Source: Thermogemmatispora tikiterensis
GTDB taxonomy: Bacteria > Chloroflexota > Ktedonobacteria > Ktedonobacterales > Ktedonobacteraceae
Reading direction: 5' to 3'
NCBI RefSeq assembly: GCF_003268475.1
Contig: NZ_MCIF01000002.1
Location: 2,214,259-2,278,258, forward strand
Length of the DNA: 64,000 bases
In this document: piece by piece, positions 1 through 7,476 of the stretch
Layout of the letters: the number at the start of each line of letters is the position of its first letter
Position numbering within the stretch: position 1 is the first letter of the stretch
The notes under the pieces: model-generated
What the model was told of the DNA's origin: nothing
What the model saw: only the letters and a program-made list of their open reading frames with translations
Databases searched by the model: none
Made by a program: the position numbers and the translations under genes

Positions 1-365
1 CGTCGCTGTGGCAGTCACCACGGGCACCCGACCCTCTGCTGAAGCTGGGGTCAGCGCAGTCGCTGTGCCGCCAGATGGAGCTGATACCAGAGGCGCCTCG
101 GCAGGTGCTGCTTCCTGCCAGAGAAGATAGAGCGTCACCGCCAGCACCACAGAGAGTCCCAGCGCCACCGCCCGGAGCACGCGCTGCCTGACCGTTGGCG
201 GAGCAGCCGGGACCGGCAGCTTCAGCGTCTCAGCCAGCACCAGCTCCTCTTCGCCGTGTCCGTCGTTTTCCGCGGCGGGGGTCAAAACTTCAGAGAATCG
301 CGAATGGCCGCCAAGGCCAACGGGTAGAGTAGGCGAGAAGGATAGATGTTCGTGGCTATTTTCCA
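1..365 (-). CDS. Single-pass membrane protein, N-terminal part (cut by window edge)
   Basis: An open frame starts at ATG 365 and runs off the left edge, giving 121 residues without a stop. The first 57 or so residues are polar and acidic. One hydrophobic segment (about residues 64-82, with VALGLSVVLAV) follows a short basic stretch, so the N-terminus is probably cytoplasmic and the Ala/Pro/Thr-rich part after it outside. A purine-rich Shine-Dalgarno (AGAAAGGG) lies about 11 nt upstream, and a near-consensus promoter sits just before it. The family cannot be named from this fragment; the visible layout (cytoplasmic tail, one helix, Ala/Pro/Thr linker) fits many anchored surface proteins. Being real is well supported; function is unknown. 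Confidence 0.6.
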
Positions 366-414
366 TAGGCCCAACCCTTTCTACGTATTCCCTGTTCCCT
401 GAAAATATGGGGGC

Positions 415-444
415 ATAATAACACGGCATTTACCTATCTGTCAA
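415..444 (-). promoter_or_regulatory. Sigma70-type promoter for the left-edge gene
   Basis: On the minus strand TTGACA (439-444) and TATTAT (415-420) are separated by 18 bp. The predicted start of transcription is near 408, giving a leader of about 43 nt to the ATG at 365. The rest of 445-674 shows no gene. Confidence 0.65.
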
Positions 445-674
445 TAGCTAAATGCGGCAATCTAATGAAGCAGCGAACAGATCAAATAATCAGCTAAGAA
501 GCAGACAGTAAAATAAGGAGGCCGCTAGCCAAGAGACGGAACTAGTCAGGAAGGCCGGCTGGAACGGCCCCAGGCGGGAAAGGCAAGCCTCTGAGCGGGA
601 ACGGCCAGTGAGAGGGGAGACTACGAGGGAAGGAGCAGCGCCAGAGCCTGGCAGTGACATATCCCTGCGGAAAT

Positions 675-704
675 GGTGACCCATGTTGACAGATATGGTA
701 TAAT
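675..704 (+). promoter_or_regulatory. Promoter of tRNA-Arg with extended -10
   Basis: A perfect TATAAT (699-704) is preceded by TGG, an extended -10 element. A weak -35 (GGTGAC, 675-680) is 18 bp upstream. A perfect TTGACA at 686-691 is only 7 bp from the -10 and cannot act as its -35. Transcription would start about 8 nt before the mature tRNA. Confidence 0.6.
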
Positions 705-718
705 CGTCGGTGGAGCAG

Positions 719-790
719 GTCCCCGTAGCTCAGTGGATAGAGCACCGGTCTCCGGAACCGGGCGCGCAGGTTCGATTCCTGTCGGGGACA
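719..790 (+). tRNA. tRNA-Arg (anticodon CCG)
   Basis: The cloverleaf folds fully. The acceptor stem pairs GTCCCCG (719-725) with CGGGGAC (783-789), with discriminator A at 790. The D stem is GCTC/GAGC. The anticodon stem CCGGT/ACCGG holds the loop CTCCGGA, so the anticodon is CCG (752-754), reading CGG. The T arm has TTCGATT. The 3' CCA is not encoded (CCG follows). CGG is a common arginine codon in GC-rich genomes. The gene stands alone between its own promoter and a terminator. Confidence 0.97.
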
Positions 791-830
791 CCGGTAGCGA
801 TATCCTTTTGTTGGTATCTCCCACTAGAAG

Positions 831-877
831 CCTGCACAGTCTCAAATCAGGAGCCGTGGCTGTGCAGGTCTTTTTTT
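831..877 (+). terminator. Rho-independent terminator after tRNA-Arg
   Basis: CCTGCACAG (831-839) pairs with CTGTGCAGG (860-868) across a 20-nt loop, followed by a run of seven T (871-877). Confidence 0.85.
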
Positions 878-945
878 GGGGAGAACGTGATAAAGCGGGT
901 CCTAAGCATGTGCAACCGTTCGGTATCCTGCCAGCTCCAGAGCTG

Positions 946-986
946 AAATAAAAAACCCCTCACCGTTTTCTGGTGACGGTGAGGGG
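946..986 (-). terminator. Terminator of the hsp20 gene
   Basis: Read on the minus strand, CCCCTCACCG (977-986 complement) pairs with CGGTGAGGGG (956-965 complement) around an 11-nt loop. A T-rich tract follows (complement of the A run at 947-955). It lies 67 nt after the hsp20 stop codon. Confidence 0.85.
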
Positions 987-1053
987 TGTGGCCTGAACTG
1001 GCCACGTTTCTGCGATCTCAGTCTCTCCGGGCGCCACAAGCCAGCGTTCAGGC

Positions 1054-1500
1054 TCAGGCGGCCTTGACGCGGATCTTCTTCGGCTTGTTCGCCTCGCCGA
1101 AGGGAACGTTCACGGTCAACACACCGTTCTCGTACCTGGCCTCGATCTTCCCGCTATCAATGTCCTTCGGGAAGGTAATCGTCCGCGCGAAGCTACCGCT
1201 GCGAATCTCGCGCACATGCCACTGACCACGCTGCTCCTCCACCTCCTCGCGCGGTACCTCCGCCTTAAGCGTCAGCGTGTTGCCGGTGACGTTCACCTCC
1301 AGCTGCTCAGGCTTCACGCCAGGGATCTGCGCCTGAACCTGATAGCCGTGCTCATTCTCTCGCACATTGATGGGGATGGTCGCCGAAGCCTCATCCCAGC
1401 GCCAGCCAGGCGCCACAAAGCTCTCCTCAAAGAGCCGATCGATAGCATCCCGCAGGCTGATTACCTCGCGGAAAGGATCGTAGCGGATGATGCTGACCAT
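1054..1500 (-). CDS. hsp20: Small heat-shock protein, Hsp20/alpha-crystallin family
   Basis: A 148-residue ATP-independent holdase that binds unfolding proteins in the cytoplasm. A short N-terminal arm (MVSIIRYDPFRE, then LRDAIDRLFEE) precedes the alpha-crystallin domain at about residues 40-138. The conserved end of that domain, NGVLTVNVPF, is present. The C-terminal tail KKIRVKAA carries the I-x-I/V motif used to form oligomers. Length is typical for the family. The ATG at 1500 has a strong Shine-Dalgarno (AAAGGAGGTG). The gene is a single unit: it ends in its own terminator and is preceded by 260 bp without another gene. I found no CIRCE or HAIR box upstream, so how heat controls it is not visible. 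Confidence 0.96.
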   Translation of the reverse strand: MVSIIRYDPFREVISLRDAIDRLFEESFVAPGWRWDEASATIPINVRENEHGYQVQAQIPGVKPEQLEVNVTGNTLTLKAEVPREEVEEQRGQWHVREIRSGSFARTITFPKDIDSGKIEARYENGVLTVNVPFGEANKPKKIRVKAA

Positions 1501-1623
1501 AGCCGCCCACCTCCTTTCGCACGATTGCCAGGCTTATTTTCCCCGCGCTTCGGGTCCTGTGAGCCTCTGCCGCTCTTCACGGCTGGCTCCGTCTTTCTTT
1601 TCTCTGTCTCCGGATTGTCACGA

Positions 1624-1642
1624 TCGTCTCGTCAAGAGACGA
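1624..1642. repeat. Perfect 7-bp inverted repeat upstream of hsp20
   Basis: TCGTCTC (1624-1630) and GAGACGA (1636-1642) flank a 5-nt spacer, about 125 bp before the hsp20 start. On the minus strand the spacer reads TTGAC. It could be an operator or a small hairpin; no matching -10 was found. Confidence 0.35.
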
Positions 1643-1764
1643 CCGCCAGCCGTTTCGCTGATCCGTTTGACCTCTCTAGCGAGAAGCTCCTGCTCATGCC
1701 CTCTTTTTGGGGCTTCCACCTTACAAAAACAATGAGATGATTTCATTTATTCCCACAGATGACG

Positions 1765-2559
1765 CTACTCCCAACGGAAAGTCCTGATGGCCACCGCCAG
1801 GATGAGAATCATCCAGACCAGCAGTGTCAGCAGGGCTGTGCCGGGGAAAGGAGCGCCGGCAGTCAGAGCAGCCTGCAGCGACTGAGTGAAGGCCGCAGCT
1901 GGCAGATACTGAGCCAGAGCTGCCAGGGGAGCTGGTAGGTGGTCAAGGGGCAGAATACCGCCCCCAATGAGCAGAAAGAGCAGATAGAGACCGTTGGCTA
2001 CTGCCAGGGTTGTCTCAGCGCGCAAGCTTCCGGCCATGGCCAGTCCCAAAGCAGCAAAGGTAATGGTCCCCAGAGCCAGCACCAGAATGGCCAGGCCGGG
2101 CGAGCCAACGGGACGCCAGCCATAGAAGAGCAAGGCAATGCCCACTAGCAGGACTACCTGCAGCACCTCTAGCAGCAGCACTGCGACAATTTTGGCGGTG
2201 ATGAGGCCGCTCCGCGGGAGAGGCGTCGCTCCTAAGCGTTTGAGCACACCATAGTACCGCTCATAGGCGGTCGAGATGCCCAAATGGACCATGCCCGAGG
2301 CCATGATGGCTAAAGCCAGGATGCCAGGCAAAAGAAAGTTGATGACTGAGCCTGTGCTCACAGGAATGATCTTGAGCGAGGCAAAAAAGACCAGGAGAAT
2401 CACCGGGAGAATGAGGGTGACGAGAATGTTTTCACCACGGCGCGCGGTCAGCAGAAGCTCAGCTTTGAACTGGGCCCCAACCTGACGGAGGAATGGAGCT
2501 GCCTGCGCCGGCTGTGGCTGCGCCCGTCCACTCTGGCCCGTATTGGCAAAGGTTGTCAT
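1765..2559 (-). CDS. ABC-2 type exporter, membrane permease
   Basis: The 264-residue membrane half of a drug- or lipid-type exporter. About 30 polar residues lead into an ABC-2 membrane domain with six hydrophobic segments. The first is ILVTLILPVILLVFF. A short extracytoplasmic loop follows, then LLPGILALAIMASGM, and the last helix ends near the C-terminal arginine-rich tail. The start at 2559 is chosen over an in-frame upstream ATG because a perfect Shine-Dalgarno (GGAGGTG) sits 6 nt before it. The longer frame would begin immediately after the ATPase stop. It lies 42 nt downstream of the ATPase gene in one transcript. The substrate cannot be read from sequence. Confidence 0.92.
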   Translation of the reverse strand: MTTFANTGQSGRAQPQPAQAAPFLRQVGAQFKAELLLTARRGENILVTLILPVILLVFFASLKIIPVSTGSVINFLLPGILALAIMASGMVHLGISTAYERYYGVLKRLGATPLPRSGLITAKIVAVLLLEVLQVVLLVGIALLFYGWRPVGSPGLAILVLALGTITFAALGLAMAGSLRAETTLAVANGLYLLFLLIGGGILPLDHLPAPLAALAQYLPAAAFTQSLQAALTAGAPFPGTALLTLLVWMILILAVAIRTFRWE

Positions 2560-2601
2560 AGGTTCACCTCCACAAAGGACGCTTGAGACCTGCCTTTCCA
2601 C

Positions 2602-3588
2602 TCATTCACGCATCTCGGAGCCGGTCAGGCGCAGGAATAGCTCTTCGAGCGAGCCATGACCGACACGCAATTCAGTCAGGGTGATGCCGCGATCGCGCAA
2701 CCAGGCGGTGAGGTCAGCCAGGACCGCGGGCATGCTTTGCGGCGCCGTTTCGAGCAGGTAGCTGCCGGGGCGCACTTCCTCGGCACGTTGGACGCCAGGT
2801 AAGGCCGCCAGAGCGCGGCTATCGAGGCCGGCAGGAGCGACGAAGCGTAGAACAGTAGCGCTGTCAACGCCAGTCAGCCGCTCAGGAGTGTCCAGAGCTA
2901 TGAGCCGGCCATGATCGATAATGGCTACGCGGTCGGCCAAACGCTCAGCTTCATCCATCAGGTGGGTAGTTAACAAGATGGTGACTCCCTGAGCCTTGAG
3001 ATCGCGAATGATCTCCCAGGTAGCCAGGCGAGCCTGGGGGTCCATGCCTGCGGTAGGCTCGTCGAGAAAAAGCAGTTGAGGATTGCCGACGAGGGCCAGG
3101 GCGAGGGCCAGGCGACGCTTCTGACCGCCAGAAAGCCGGCGACAGATGGTTTTGGTGCCAGGGTCAATACCGACACGTTCCAGGAGCTGATCAATGGGCT
3201 GGGGCTGCCGATAGTAGCCAGCAAAGAGGCGCAACACTTCCCGCGGGCGGAGCATGGGATAAAGGCCATCCTGCTGGAGCATGACGCCAATGAGCGGCTT
3301 GAGACGAGCGGCGTCCCGGATCGGGTCCAGCCCAAGGACGCGTACACTCCCCCCATCGGGGCGACGGTAGCCCTCTAGAGTTTCAACGGTGGTGGTTTTG
3401 CCGGCCCCATTAGGCCCCAGGAGGGCAAAGACTTCTCCCCGTCGCACACTGAAACTTAGTTCGTCAACGACACGTCGTCCGTTATAGCTTTTGCAGAATC
3501 TATCTACGACGATGGCCGCCTCTGCTCCCTCGGGTGAGGCCGCAAGATCGACCATCCGTCCCGTTGTCTGCGCATGAGCAGACATCAT
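2602..3588 (-). CDS. ABC-2 type exporter, ATP-binding subunit
   Basis: A 328-residue ATPase that powers the permease encoded next. The nucleotide-binding domain shows Walker A GPNGAGKT (residues 58-65), a Q-loop near VMLQQDG, the signature LSGGQKRR, Walker B LLFLDEP followed by TAGMD, and the switch histidine in LLTTHLMDE. The last ~100 residues match the C-terminal extension common in DrrA/CcmA-like drug-resistance ATPases, ending in SLEELFLRLTG. The start at 3588 (ATGATG) has AAGGAG 9 nt upstream. A GTG 39 nt earlier would also be in frame but has no ribosome site. Its substrate is unknown. Confidence 0.95.
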   Translation of the reverse strand: MMSAHAQTTGRMVDLAASPEGAEAAIVVDRFCKSYNGRRVVDELSFSVRRGEVFALLGPNGAGKTTTVETLEGYRRPDGGSVRVLGLDPIRDAARLKPLIGVMLQQDGLYPMLRPREVLRLFAGYYRQPQPIDQLLERVGIDPGTKTICRRLSGGQKRRLALALALVGNPQLLFLDEPTAGMDPQARLATWEIIRDLKAQGVTILLTTHLMDEAERLADRVAIIDHGRLIALDTPERLTGVDSATVLRFVAPAGLDSRALAALPGVQRAEEVRPGSYLLETAPQSMPAVLADLTAWLRDRGITLTELRVGHGSLEELFLRLTGSEMRE

Positions 3589-3739
3589 GGCCAGTCTCTC
3601 CTTGGTGTGGTCAGCTGAGGCTGGCACCGCTTGCTTCTCATGGCCAGCCCCATTGATAATACACTACCGCAGCCGCTGCTCTCTGACAAGGTGAGTCCGA
3701 TGAGACTGCCGCCCCAGGCTTGCAATTCTTCAAGCAGTG

Positions 3740-3790
3740 CATTACAATATGCATATCATACAATTCATATCTTTTCTGCTATACAAGAAA
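3740..3790. promoter_or_regulatory. AT-rich segment with ATATGCATAT palindrome
   Basis: The 444-bp gap between the divergent ABC and hydrolase genes is GC-rich except here. A perfect 10-bp palindrome ATATGCATAT (3747-3756) lies among TATGAT and TTGTAT motifs that read on the minus strand. It is the most likely promoter/operator region of the ABC exporter, about 155 bp before its start. No clean -35/-10 pair could be fixed. The rest of the gap holds nothing I can identify. Confidence 0.35.
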
Positions 3791-4032
3791 TGAGAGGCTT
3801 GGGAAGGGTCAGAGAAACGCTGCGTGGGGACGTGCCTGTAGCAGGTGAGCTGTCTGTGATTCGTCAAGGACAGTGTCCCAGAGAGAGACCGCTGCGGACC
3901 CACAGAGGGTAACTGTCTGCAGAGAGCAGACGCCTCGCGCCGCTGCCTCGCCTGTCCACCGGCTATGGCTCAATGCTGCACTGATCCGGTTGCAGGCTGT
4001 GCGGTTTTGCAGGTAGAAAGAGAGGAGAAAAG

Positions 4033-5004
4033 ATGGAGAATCGCCTGTTGCGCGAGAAGATCCTGGCACGCCTGGGAAGATTTCCCTCGAAGGTGCCTCT
4101 GGAGGCAGTCTTTGAGGAGCCTGTCGATGAGGGCGAGTATACGCGTACGCGCGTCACCTACATGGTCGAGCCGGGCGAGATCATGCCAGCCTGGTTGCTA
4201 CGCCCGCAAGGAGAGAGGCCGAAAAAGGGCTGGCCGGCGATTCTGGCCATTCATCGCGATAGCGAGCGCTGTGAGCTGGGGAAAGGAGAAGTAGCCGGGA
4301 TCTCTGGCGACCCAATGTATCATTACGGGCGAGAGATCTGCCTGCGTGGCTATGTGGTACTGTGCCCTGATCTTCTCTGCTACGAGGAGCGCCGCCCTTC
4401 GGAAGAGATCCGTCGACGGCGGACGGCGCTGATGGGCGAAAATTATGAGCGCTTTGAGTTTACGAAGCGCTTGCAGAAAGGTTCATCGCTGCAGGCGAAG
4501 TACTTGCATGACCTGGCTTGCAGTCTGGATCTTCTCAGCTCGCTCCCAGAAGTAGACAAGCAGAACCTGGGAGTGATTGGGCATTCACTAGGCGGGCTTG
4601 AGGCGCTCTGGTTGACCTGGTACGATGCCAGAGTGATGGCCGCGGTGGCATCCTGCGGGCTGACGTTGGTGAAGTCACTGCTGCGCGATGGTCTGAGCCA
4701 GCCTCTGGTGAACTGCATTCCAGGCTTGCTCGATGTGGCCGATATGGATGACCTGCTTGGGTCGCTGGCTCCAACACCGTTCATGATGGTTGGCGGTGAA
4801 CAGGACCCGTTCCTTCCGATCGATGGCTTCTATTTTATGGTGAACTACGCGCAGAGTATTTATATTCAGCTAGGAGTACCCGAGCGCTTTCGCTATCTGG
4901 TCTTCCAGGGCGGCCATGCCTTTCCTCCAGAGGCCCGCGAGACGGCCTATCTGTTTTTAGACCGCTGGTTGAAACCACTGCCACCGGGCGGGCTGCTGCC
5001 TTGA
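4033..5004 (+). CDS. Alpha/beta hydrolase, dienelactone-hydrolase-like
   Basis: A 323-residue soluble serine hydrolase. A ~60-residue lead-in precedes the core fold (ILAIHRDSE, then the strand YVVLCPDLLCYEE). The nucleophile elbow GHSLGG is at about residue 185. The acid is likely in GGEQDPFLP and the histidine in FQGGHAFPP, completing the triad. The family includes dienelactone hydrolases, acetyl xylan esterases and prolyl-oligopeptidase-like enzymes. The substrate is not predictable. The ATG at 4033 has AGAGGAG 6 nt upstream. Neighbours run the other way on both sides, so it is a single-gene unit. Confidence 0.88.
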   Translation: MENRLLREKILARLGRFPSKVPLEAVFEEPVDEGEYTRTRVTYMVEPGEIMPAWLLRPQGERPKKGWPAILAIHRDSERCELGKGEVAGISGDPMYHYGREICLRGYVVLCPDLLCYEERRPSEEIRRRRTALMGENYERFEFTKRLQKGSSLQAKYLHDLACSLDLLSSLPEVDKQNLGVIGHSLGGLEALWLTWYDARVMAAVASCGLTLVKSLLRDGLSQPLVNCIPGLLDVADMDDLLGSLAPTPFMMVGGEQDPFLPIDGFYFMVNYAQSIYIQLGVPERFRYLVFQGGHAFPPEARETAYLFLDRWLKPLPPGGLLP

Positions 5005-5071
5005 GCAGACCGCTTCTGGCAGAAGGTGGAGAAGGGAAAGGCAGCGCTGTGCCAGACCAGCCAGAGCAGGC

Positions 5072-5593
5072 TTAGGACAGGCGCCGAAGCTGGATGAAAT
5101 AGAGGAGAACCAGCAAGGGCGGCAGTGCAGCTAAGAGAAGAAAACCCAGGAAGATCCAGCCGTTGAGACCACTGATGGCTCCCTGGATAAACATCCAGGA
5201 GAGATAAGCCAGAAGAGCGCAGAGACAGAGCTTTAGCCCAGCTAGAAGCAAGCGCCCTAGTCGATAGCGGCGCTCGGCCCGCTGGGGAACGGTCAGCAGG
5301 GGATGGTGGAAAGCATGCAGGCAACGACTGAGCAAGCTGAGTAGCCCGTAAAGAGCCAGGGCCAGCAGGAAGAAGAGGACGAGAATCCACTTGCTGCCGT
5401 TGAGATCGGGATGAATAGAGCCGCTAAGACTGTAGTGGATAGGGATAGTCCTGGGAAGAAAGAGGAGACCCCAGCCGCTGAGAACGGCTATAAGCAGAAG
5501 CAGGAGCAGGGTGATTCGTTCCAGGCGCCGTTCAAGCACGGTTGGCGCTAAGCGCAGCGCAGATCGGAAGCGGCTCGTGGAGCTGCTAAGCAT
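5072..5593 (-). CDS. DUF1648-type membrane protein
   Basis: A 173-residue integral membrane protein of unknown function. After a basic N-terminus, the first helix (ITLLLLLLIAVLSGWGLLF) leads into LPRTIPIHYSLSG and PDLNGSK, which match the DUF1648 pattern found in SdpI-like proteins. Three further hydrophobic segments follow. The start at 5593 has AAGGAGG upstream with 8-nt spacing. The frame stays open another 105 nt upstream but without a ribosome site. It converges with the hydrolase gene, 67 bp apart. SdpI proteins are toxin-immunity/signalling proteins, but only the short DUF1648 motif is shared here, so that role is not assigned. Confidence 0.7.
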   Translation of the reverse strand: MLSSSTSRFRSALRLAPTVLERRLERITLLLLLLIAVLSGWGLLFLPRTIPIHYSLSGSIHPDLNGSKWILVLFFLLALALYGLLSLLSRCLHAFHHPLLTVPQRAERRYRLGRLLLAGLKLCLCALLAYLSWMFIQGAISGLNGWIFLGFLLLAALPPLLVLLYFIQLRRLS

Positions 5594-5939
5594 GGCTCTG
5601 ACCTCCTTCTTTGCGACTCTGCTTGAACCGGCCTGCCGCTCGTTTGCACAAAACGTGACTCCCTTGTAATAGAACGAGCGAGCGGTGCTTTCTTCCAAAA
5701 GAGGATGCTCTTTACCCCCACCCGCCTGCCATAGATGGCTCTTGCTTATCAGCTCCTCCCAGAATGGCGGGAGAGCCTGGAGAGACTCCGCCCTCTTGCC
5801 AGCCTGGCGGAGTTGGAAGAGAATTGCTTGCTCGCCAACTACAGGTCTAGATGAGCGGATGATCGAGCATCTGATGATCCTGATAATTTCTCCTGTTCCA
5901 GGAAGCTACCTTGTGATAAGAAGAGAGAGTTGCAGCCGC
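5594..5939. other. Gene-free stretch
   Basis: No convincing frame, RNA or repeat is seen in these 346 bp between two leftward genes. The promoter for the DUF1648 gene should lie here, but I cannot place it. Confidence 0.4.
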
Positions 5940-6443
5940 TCAGCTCGCCTGGCCGCTGATGGCGATGAGGCTCACAATGACGTCGTTGAGCAGACGGCCA
6001 CGGAAGTTAGCCACAATGGTATAGCGATGGCTGTCCAGCTCTTTTAGCTTCTCGGGGAGAATGGTCTGCGGCAGGGCGTAAATTACCAGGGCGACATGAT
6101 CCCTTTTGAGGCGTAGAATGTCATCAATATTGTCCTTCCAATCTTCCCAGTAAACCAGCAGAACATCGGCGCGCTCAGCCCGGCCTAGATCCTTGGGCGA
6201 AGTGACGATGATCAGGTTTTCTTCACGGAAGAGGTGCGGATCAAGCAAGAGGCTGCGACCGCTGGCGACATTGTCGCCCTTCGCCAGAAGGGCAATTTTC
6301 CGGCGCGCTAAACCAAGCCCCAGGCGATAGAGGACAGGCGCAATGCCACGAACCCAGGCGTAGAGGCCCAAGGCAAAGGCAATCAGTCCAGGGAGAGAGA
6401 GAATCAGCCCAATCCAGTTCAAAGCGGTAAAGAACGCATCCAT
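5940..6443 (-). CDS. Membrane-anchored protein with C-terminal alpha/beta domain, family not recognised
   Basis: 167 residues. An N-terminal hydrophobic region (LNWIGLILSLPGLIAFALGLYAWV) would anchor it in the membrane. From about residue 50 a soluble domain alternates strands and helices: KIALLAKGD, ENLIIVTSP, ADVLLVYWEDW, VALVIYALP, then YTIVANFRGRLLNDVIVSLI. The order suggests a small Rossmann/flavodoxin-like or TIR-like fold, but no catalytic motif is certain. The start at 6443 has GGAGGAGG upstream; a frame extension of 27 nt lacks one. It is 208 bp beyond the phage-like minus-strand genes and may be separate from them. Small membrane-tethered alpha/beta proteins of this size occur as signalling or defence effectors. 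That is only a thought, not a call. Confidence 0.65.
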   Translation of the reverse strand: MDAFFTALNWIGLILSLPGLIAFALGLYAWVRGIAPVLYRLGLGLARRKIALLAKGDNVASGRSLLLDPHLFREENLIIVTSPKDLGRAERADVLLVYWEDWKDNIDDILRLKRDHVALVIYALPQTILPEKLKELDSHRYTIVANFRGRLLNDVIVSLIAISGQAS

Positions 6444-6651
6444 GAGGCTTCCTCCTCCTGCAAGCAGCATTTACACCGCAACGAAATGCATAGCATGGCC
6501 TGGGTGAGATGTCTTGATCTCTGAGAAGATGCTCAACAGGCTCAAAATGTACAGAGATCTTAACGAGAGCATACCACAGGCAGAGCTTGAAAGCAATACT
6601 GTCGCTTAGTAGCGCACTACCGAATCTCGCAAAACAAAGAGAGCCTGCGGC

Positions 6652-7146
6652 TCAGCGCAGGCGGCGCAGGAGGACGCGCAGATGGGTTCCCCCGGGCAGC
6701 AGGCCCACAGGCACGGCCTCAATCAGCTCGTATTTGGCTGCTGCAGCCACGGCAGCGGCGCTGGCCACGGCACAATCGGCCAGGTAGACGACGCCGCTGA
6801 AGTCGCTACCCAGAGGAGCAATGAGCAAAAGGTCGGCCTCGGGGCGCGGCGGCAGACCACTGCTGTCATAGATCTGGGGATCAAGGCAGTGCAGGGGACG
6901 TACAATGCCTTGTATGAGCCGGTAGCTGTAGCTGCCTCCGCTGAGGACAACAGCGACAAGGCTGCGCTGGCGCCCTGCATAGCTGCGGTTGATGAGCTGG
7001 AGTACGTGTTGAGTTTTGCGGGAGTCAAGGGGCACGGGTATATTTCCTTTCCGTCAATACAGCGTCAGATTGTCGAGGTTAACCCGGGCACTGGGCGGGC
7101 ACAGCCAGCCCTTAAAGGGGAAGCTGGTTCTCCCGGTCATGGTCAT
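6652..7146 (-). pseudogene. Phage-island gene split by an in-frame TGA
   Basis: Starting at ATG 7146, with GGAGG 8 nt upstream, a frame reads 30 residues ending NLDNLTLY, meets TGA (7054-7056), and continues in the same frame for 133 more residues (RKGNIPVPLDSRK onward) to 6652. The two parts read as one protein of about 164 residues. Replacing TGA by TGG would join them. The downstream part could also start alone at GTG 7035, with AAAGGA 9 nt upstream, giving 127 residues. That part has Val/Leu/Ala-rich strands and no known motif. It sits two genes after the portal gene, so it is probably a small virion protein that has been inactivated. Alternatives are stop-codon readthrough or two genuine short genes. 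Confidence 0.5.
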
Positions 7147-7378
7147 CGCTCTCGCCTCCGATCCACCAGGACAGAGAAGTAAGCTCAGGCACGCCGAGGC
7201 CGAGAGCGTGGTGAGAGCGAGCAAGTGGATAGCCGTAATGGCGAGCGTCACAGATCAGGTTCCGTCGGCTAGCAGGCCCGGGTAGGCTGTAAGCTGACGA
7301 GCTGATAACGGCAGGCGGCGCCTGCTCCAGGCGACGATGGCCAGGCCGAGACAGGCGCAGTGGGCTAGCACGAGACAT
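7112..7378 (-). CDS. Small hypothetical protein downstream of portal
   Basis: An 88-residue frame starting at ATG 7378, with AAAGGAG 9 nt upstream, 98 bp after the portal stop and overlapping the next start by 35 bp. The first half is Arg/Pro/Ser-rich. The second contains CDARHYGYPLARSHH and WWIGGESDDHDREN. No family is recognised. The ribosome site and tight packing favour a real gene; the composition and overlap leave doubt. Confidence 0.4.
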   Translation of the reverse strand: MSRASPLRLSRPGHRRLEQAPPAVISSSAYSLPGPASRRNLICDARHYGYPLARSHHALGLGVPELTSLSWWIGGESDDHDRENQLPL

Positions 7379-7476
7379 GGCCGCGGCTCCTTTCTGGAGT
7401 GTATCAATGCCCGCTAAGCGGAGCAACAAGCAGACCGCGTGAGAGCCTTTTTGCTCAGCAAGACAAGAGCTAAGGC

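Noticed and set aside
686-691. Perfect TTGACA close to the tRNA TATAAT
   Set aside because: It is only 7 bp from the -10; a working -35 needs about 17 bp. The extended -10 explains the promoter better.
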